14,122 nucleotides of DNA. It comes from Bacillota bacterium. GTDB taxonomy: Bacteria; Bacillota; Clostridia; Oscillospirales; Acutalibacteraceae. The position numbers were made by a program, and so were the translations under genes. The notes under the pieces were generated by a model that made no database searches, was not told the DNA's origin, and was given only the letters and a program-made list of their open reading frames with translations. Positions 13,084 to 14,122 of this stretch are shown piece by piece (the stretch's first letter is position 1; every line of letters starts with the position of its first letter). The stretch spans positions 1 through 14,122 of the forward strand of contig JAEXDU010000047.1 of the NCBI GenBank assembly GCA_023401495.1, written 5' to 3'.

Positions 13084-14122
13084 CTAACAGTGCCGTTCCG
13101 TTCCCAAAATACCCGTCACTTTGTAATACCACGTTTTCATAGCGTCTAAGAGCAGCATGCCAAGAACCGTGATGATGAATAAGATCAGAATTGCAGAAGG
13201 GGCGACCGGGGCCATCACCCAACCAAAACCGGCCATCAGCGTGGAAAGCACAATGTTTATTATAACCATGCCAAGAACCCACCGACTCGGCGCAAATGAC
13301 CAGAACGAATCACGGGTTCGCGTCATCAGGATGGTTTCCATTGCCGAATAGATCAGGTATAGAAACATCAATGAACTGATTTGGCCCGCGCTCAAATTCT
13401 GCACTTTGAGATAAAACCATAGCACTCCCAGCCCAAGAGCCAGCCAGACTACCGCGAAAATGGAGGCTATTTTGGCCAGCCGGGGCATATCCCATGTTTC
13501 GGGAACCGCAGTCGGCCAGGCTTTATCGGTTCCCAGCGTCAATGTGACCATATCGTTCATCACGACGATAAACACGATCAGGCTCAAGGAAACCGGGAAA
13601 AATCCGGTAAAGATAAAGCCGAAAGTCAGAAGAGCGGCCAACTCTGCCGTACGGGCCAGTTTCGTAATCGTCCACGTCATCATCCGGCGGTAAACACGGT
13701 GACCTCCATCAATTACCTTGGCGATGTCGGACAGCCGAGGTTCGGTGAGAACGATCTTTGCCGCCGATTTTGCAACGTCTGTGGCGGTGCTGACCGCGAT
13801 GCCAACATCCGCCTGCTTTAAAGCCGGCGCGTCGTTGATCCCGTCTCCGGTCATTCCAACGACCATCTCCAGCTTTTGTATTGCCTGAACGATCTTATAC
13901 TTGTCTTCCGGGTATACATTGGCAAACCCATCAAAATCCATGGGATGAGACAGCGCGTCCTCCAACGTCCCGATTCGGCTGCCGATTCCCACCCGCTCGG
14001 CAATCGCCCTGGCGGTTCCGGCTGTATCGCCTGTGATCATGAGGATGCGAATCCCCATTTCTCTGATTTTTGCAATGGATTCCCGCGCGTCATCCCGCGG
14101 TGAATCCGCGAGTGCAATCAGC
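13084..14122 (-). CDS. P3A-type (plasma-membrane proton-efflux) P-type ATPase, C-terminal part (5' end outside window)
   Basis: The frame enters from the right edge (LIALADSPRDDARESIAKIR, then MGIRILMITGD) and ends at TAG 13084-13086, covering the end of the P domain and the C-terminal membrane part. MTGDGINDAPALKQADVGIA (about 13848-13800) is the hinge motif. SAAKIVLTEPRLSDIAKVID with GHRVYRRMMTWTITKLARTA leads into M5 and is characteristic of the PMA1-type P3A branch, known from fungi, plants, archaea and some bacteria. Six hydrophobic helices follow (M5-M10), and M6 carries an acidic residue in VVMNDMVTLTLGTDKA, where P3A pumps place functional carboxylates. The visible part looks complete, with no frameshift. 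The likely role is single-subunit proton export or pH/energy control. Proton specificity is inferred from branch similarity, since the N-terminal half with M1-M4 and the DKTGT site is not visible. Confidence 0.87.
   Translation of the reverse strand, partial: LIALADSPRDDARESIAKIREMGIRILMITGDTAGTARAIAERVGIGSRIGTLEDALSHPMDFDGFANVYPEDKYKIVQAIQKLEMVVGMTGDGINDAPALKQADVGIAVSTATDVAKSAAKIVLTEPRLSDIAKVIDGGHRVYRRMMTWTITKLARTAELAALLTFGFIFTGFFPVSLSLIVFIVVMNDMVTLTLGTDKAWPTAVPETWDMPRLAKIASIFAVVWLALGLGVLWFYLKVQNLSAGQISSLMFLYLIYSAMETILMTRTRDSFWSFAPSRWVLGMVIINIVLSTLMAGFGWVMAPVAPSAILILFIITVLGMLLLDAMKTWYYKVTGILGTERHC

Noticed and set aside
12986..13282. Longer start of the reduced ATPase, or a frameshift fusion with the P3A gene
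   Set aside because: The open frame overlaps the P3A coding end in another frame, and most of it is the shadow of that gene. The extension has no M1-M2 helices, and AGGAGG precedes ATG 12985. I saw no convincing slippery site with downstream structure.

Overview
The window reads as a chromosomal stretch from a low-to-mid G+C Firmicute, most likely a clostridium of the Oscillospiraceae/Ruminococcaceae kind. The reasons are strong Shine-Dalgarno sites (AAGGAGG, AAAGGAG), frequent GTG/TTG starts, long perfect-stem intrinsic terminators, and a gene set common in gut or anaerobic clostridia (GltS-type carrier with AbgB-like hydrolase, P3A-type proton ATPase, YoaP, DUF3788, GyrI-like and WYL proteins). 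I see no rRNA, tRNA, CRISPR array, transposase or phage gene. The genus call is inference from composition and gene families only.

Layout. 1-191 is the 3' end of a TetR-family regulator, closed by a bidirectional terminator. 308-1621 (minus) is a three-part transcription regulator: a sensor-like N-terminus, a degenerate nucleotidyl-cyclase/GGDEF-fold domain and a winged helix. It is divergent from a two-gene operon, a GltS-family sodium/carboxylate symporter (2191-3603) plus an AbgB-like M20 amidohydrolase (3634-5097). The two promoters are back to back and their -35 boxes form one palindrome (1724-1738), an obvious place for the regulator to act. The operon has a leader of about 430 nt with a small SD-led ORF. 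The likely job is uptake and hydrolysis of an N-acylated or N-aroylated amino acid.

5508-7275 (plus) is a three-gene cluster with a near-consensus promoter: an alpha/alpha-toroid (prenyltransferase/squalene-cyclase repeat) protein, a GyrI-like small-molecule-binding protein and a 62-aa protein. Facing it is a minus-strand cluster, WYL regulator (9666-8776), DUF3788 protein and YoaP-type GNAT acetyltransferase. The two clusters share a bidirectional terminator at 7477-7518. Both look like stress or small-molecule-detoxification accessory genes, but their substrates cannot be read from sequence.

14122-9962 (minus) carries the C-terminal half of a P3A (plasma-membrane proton) P-type ATPase, a second and strikingly reduced P-type ATPase, and enolase, ending in an intrinsic terminator. 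The reduced ATPase (11300-12985) is the most unusual item. All recognisable phosphorylation and hydrolysis residues are present, but M1-M2 are absent, the M4 proline motif is lost, and only one hydrophobic segment follows the P domain. It looks like a catalytic P-type ATPase module that has lost its ion path.
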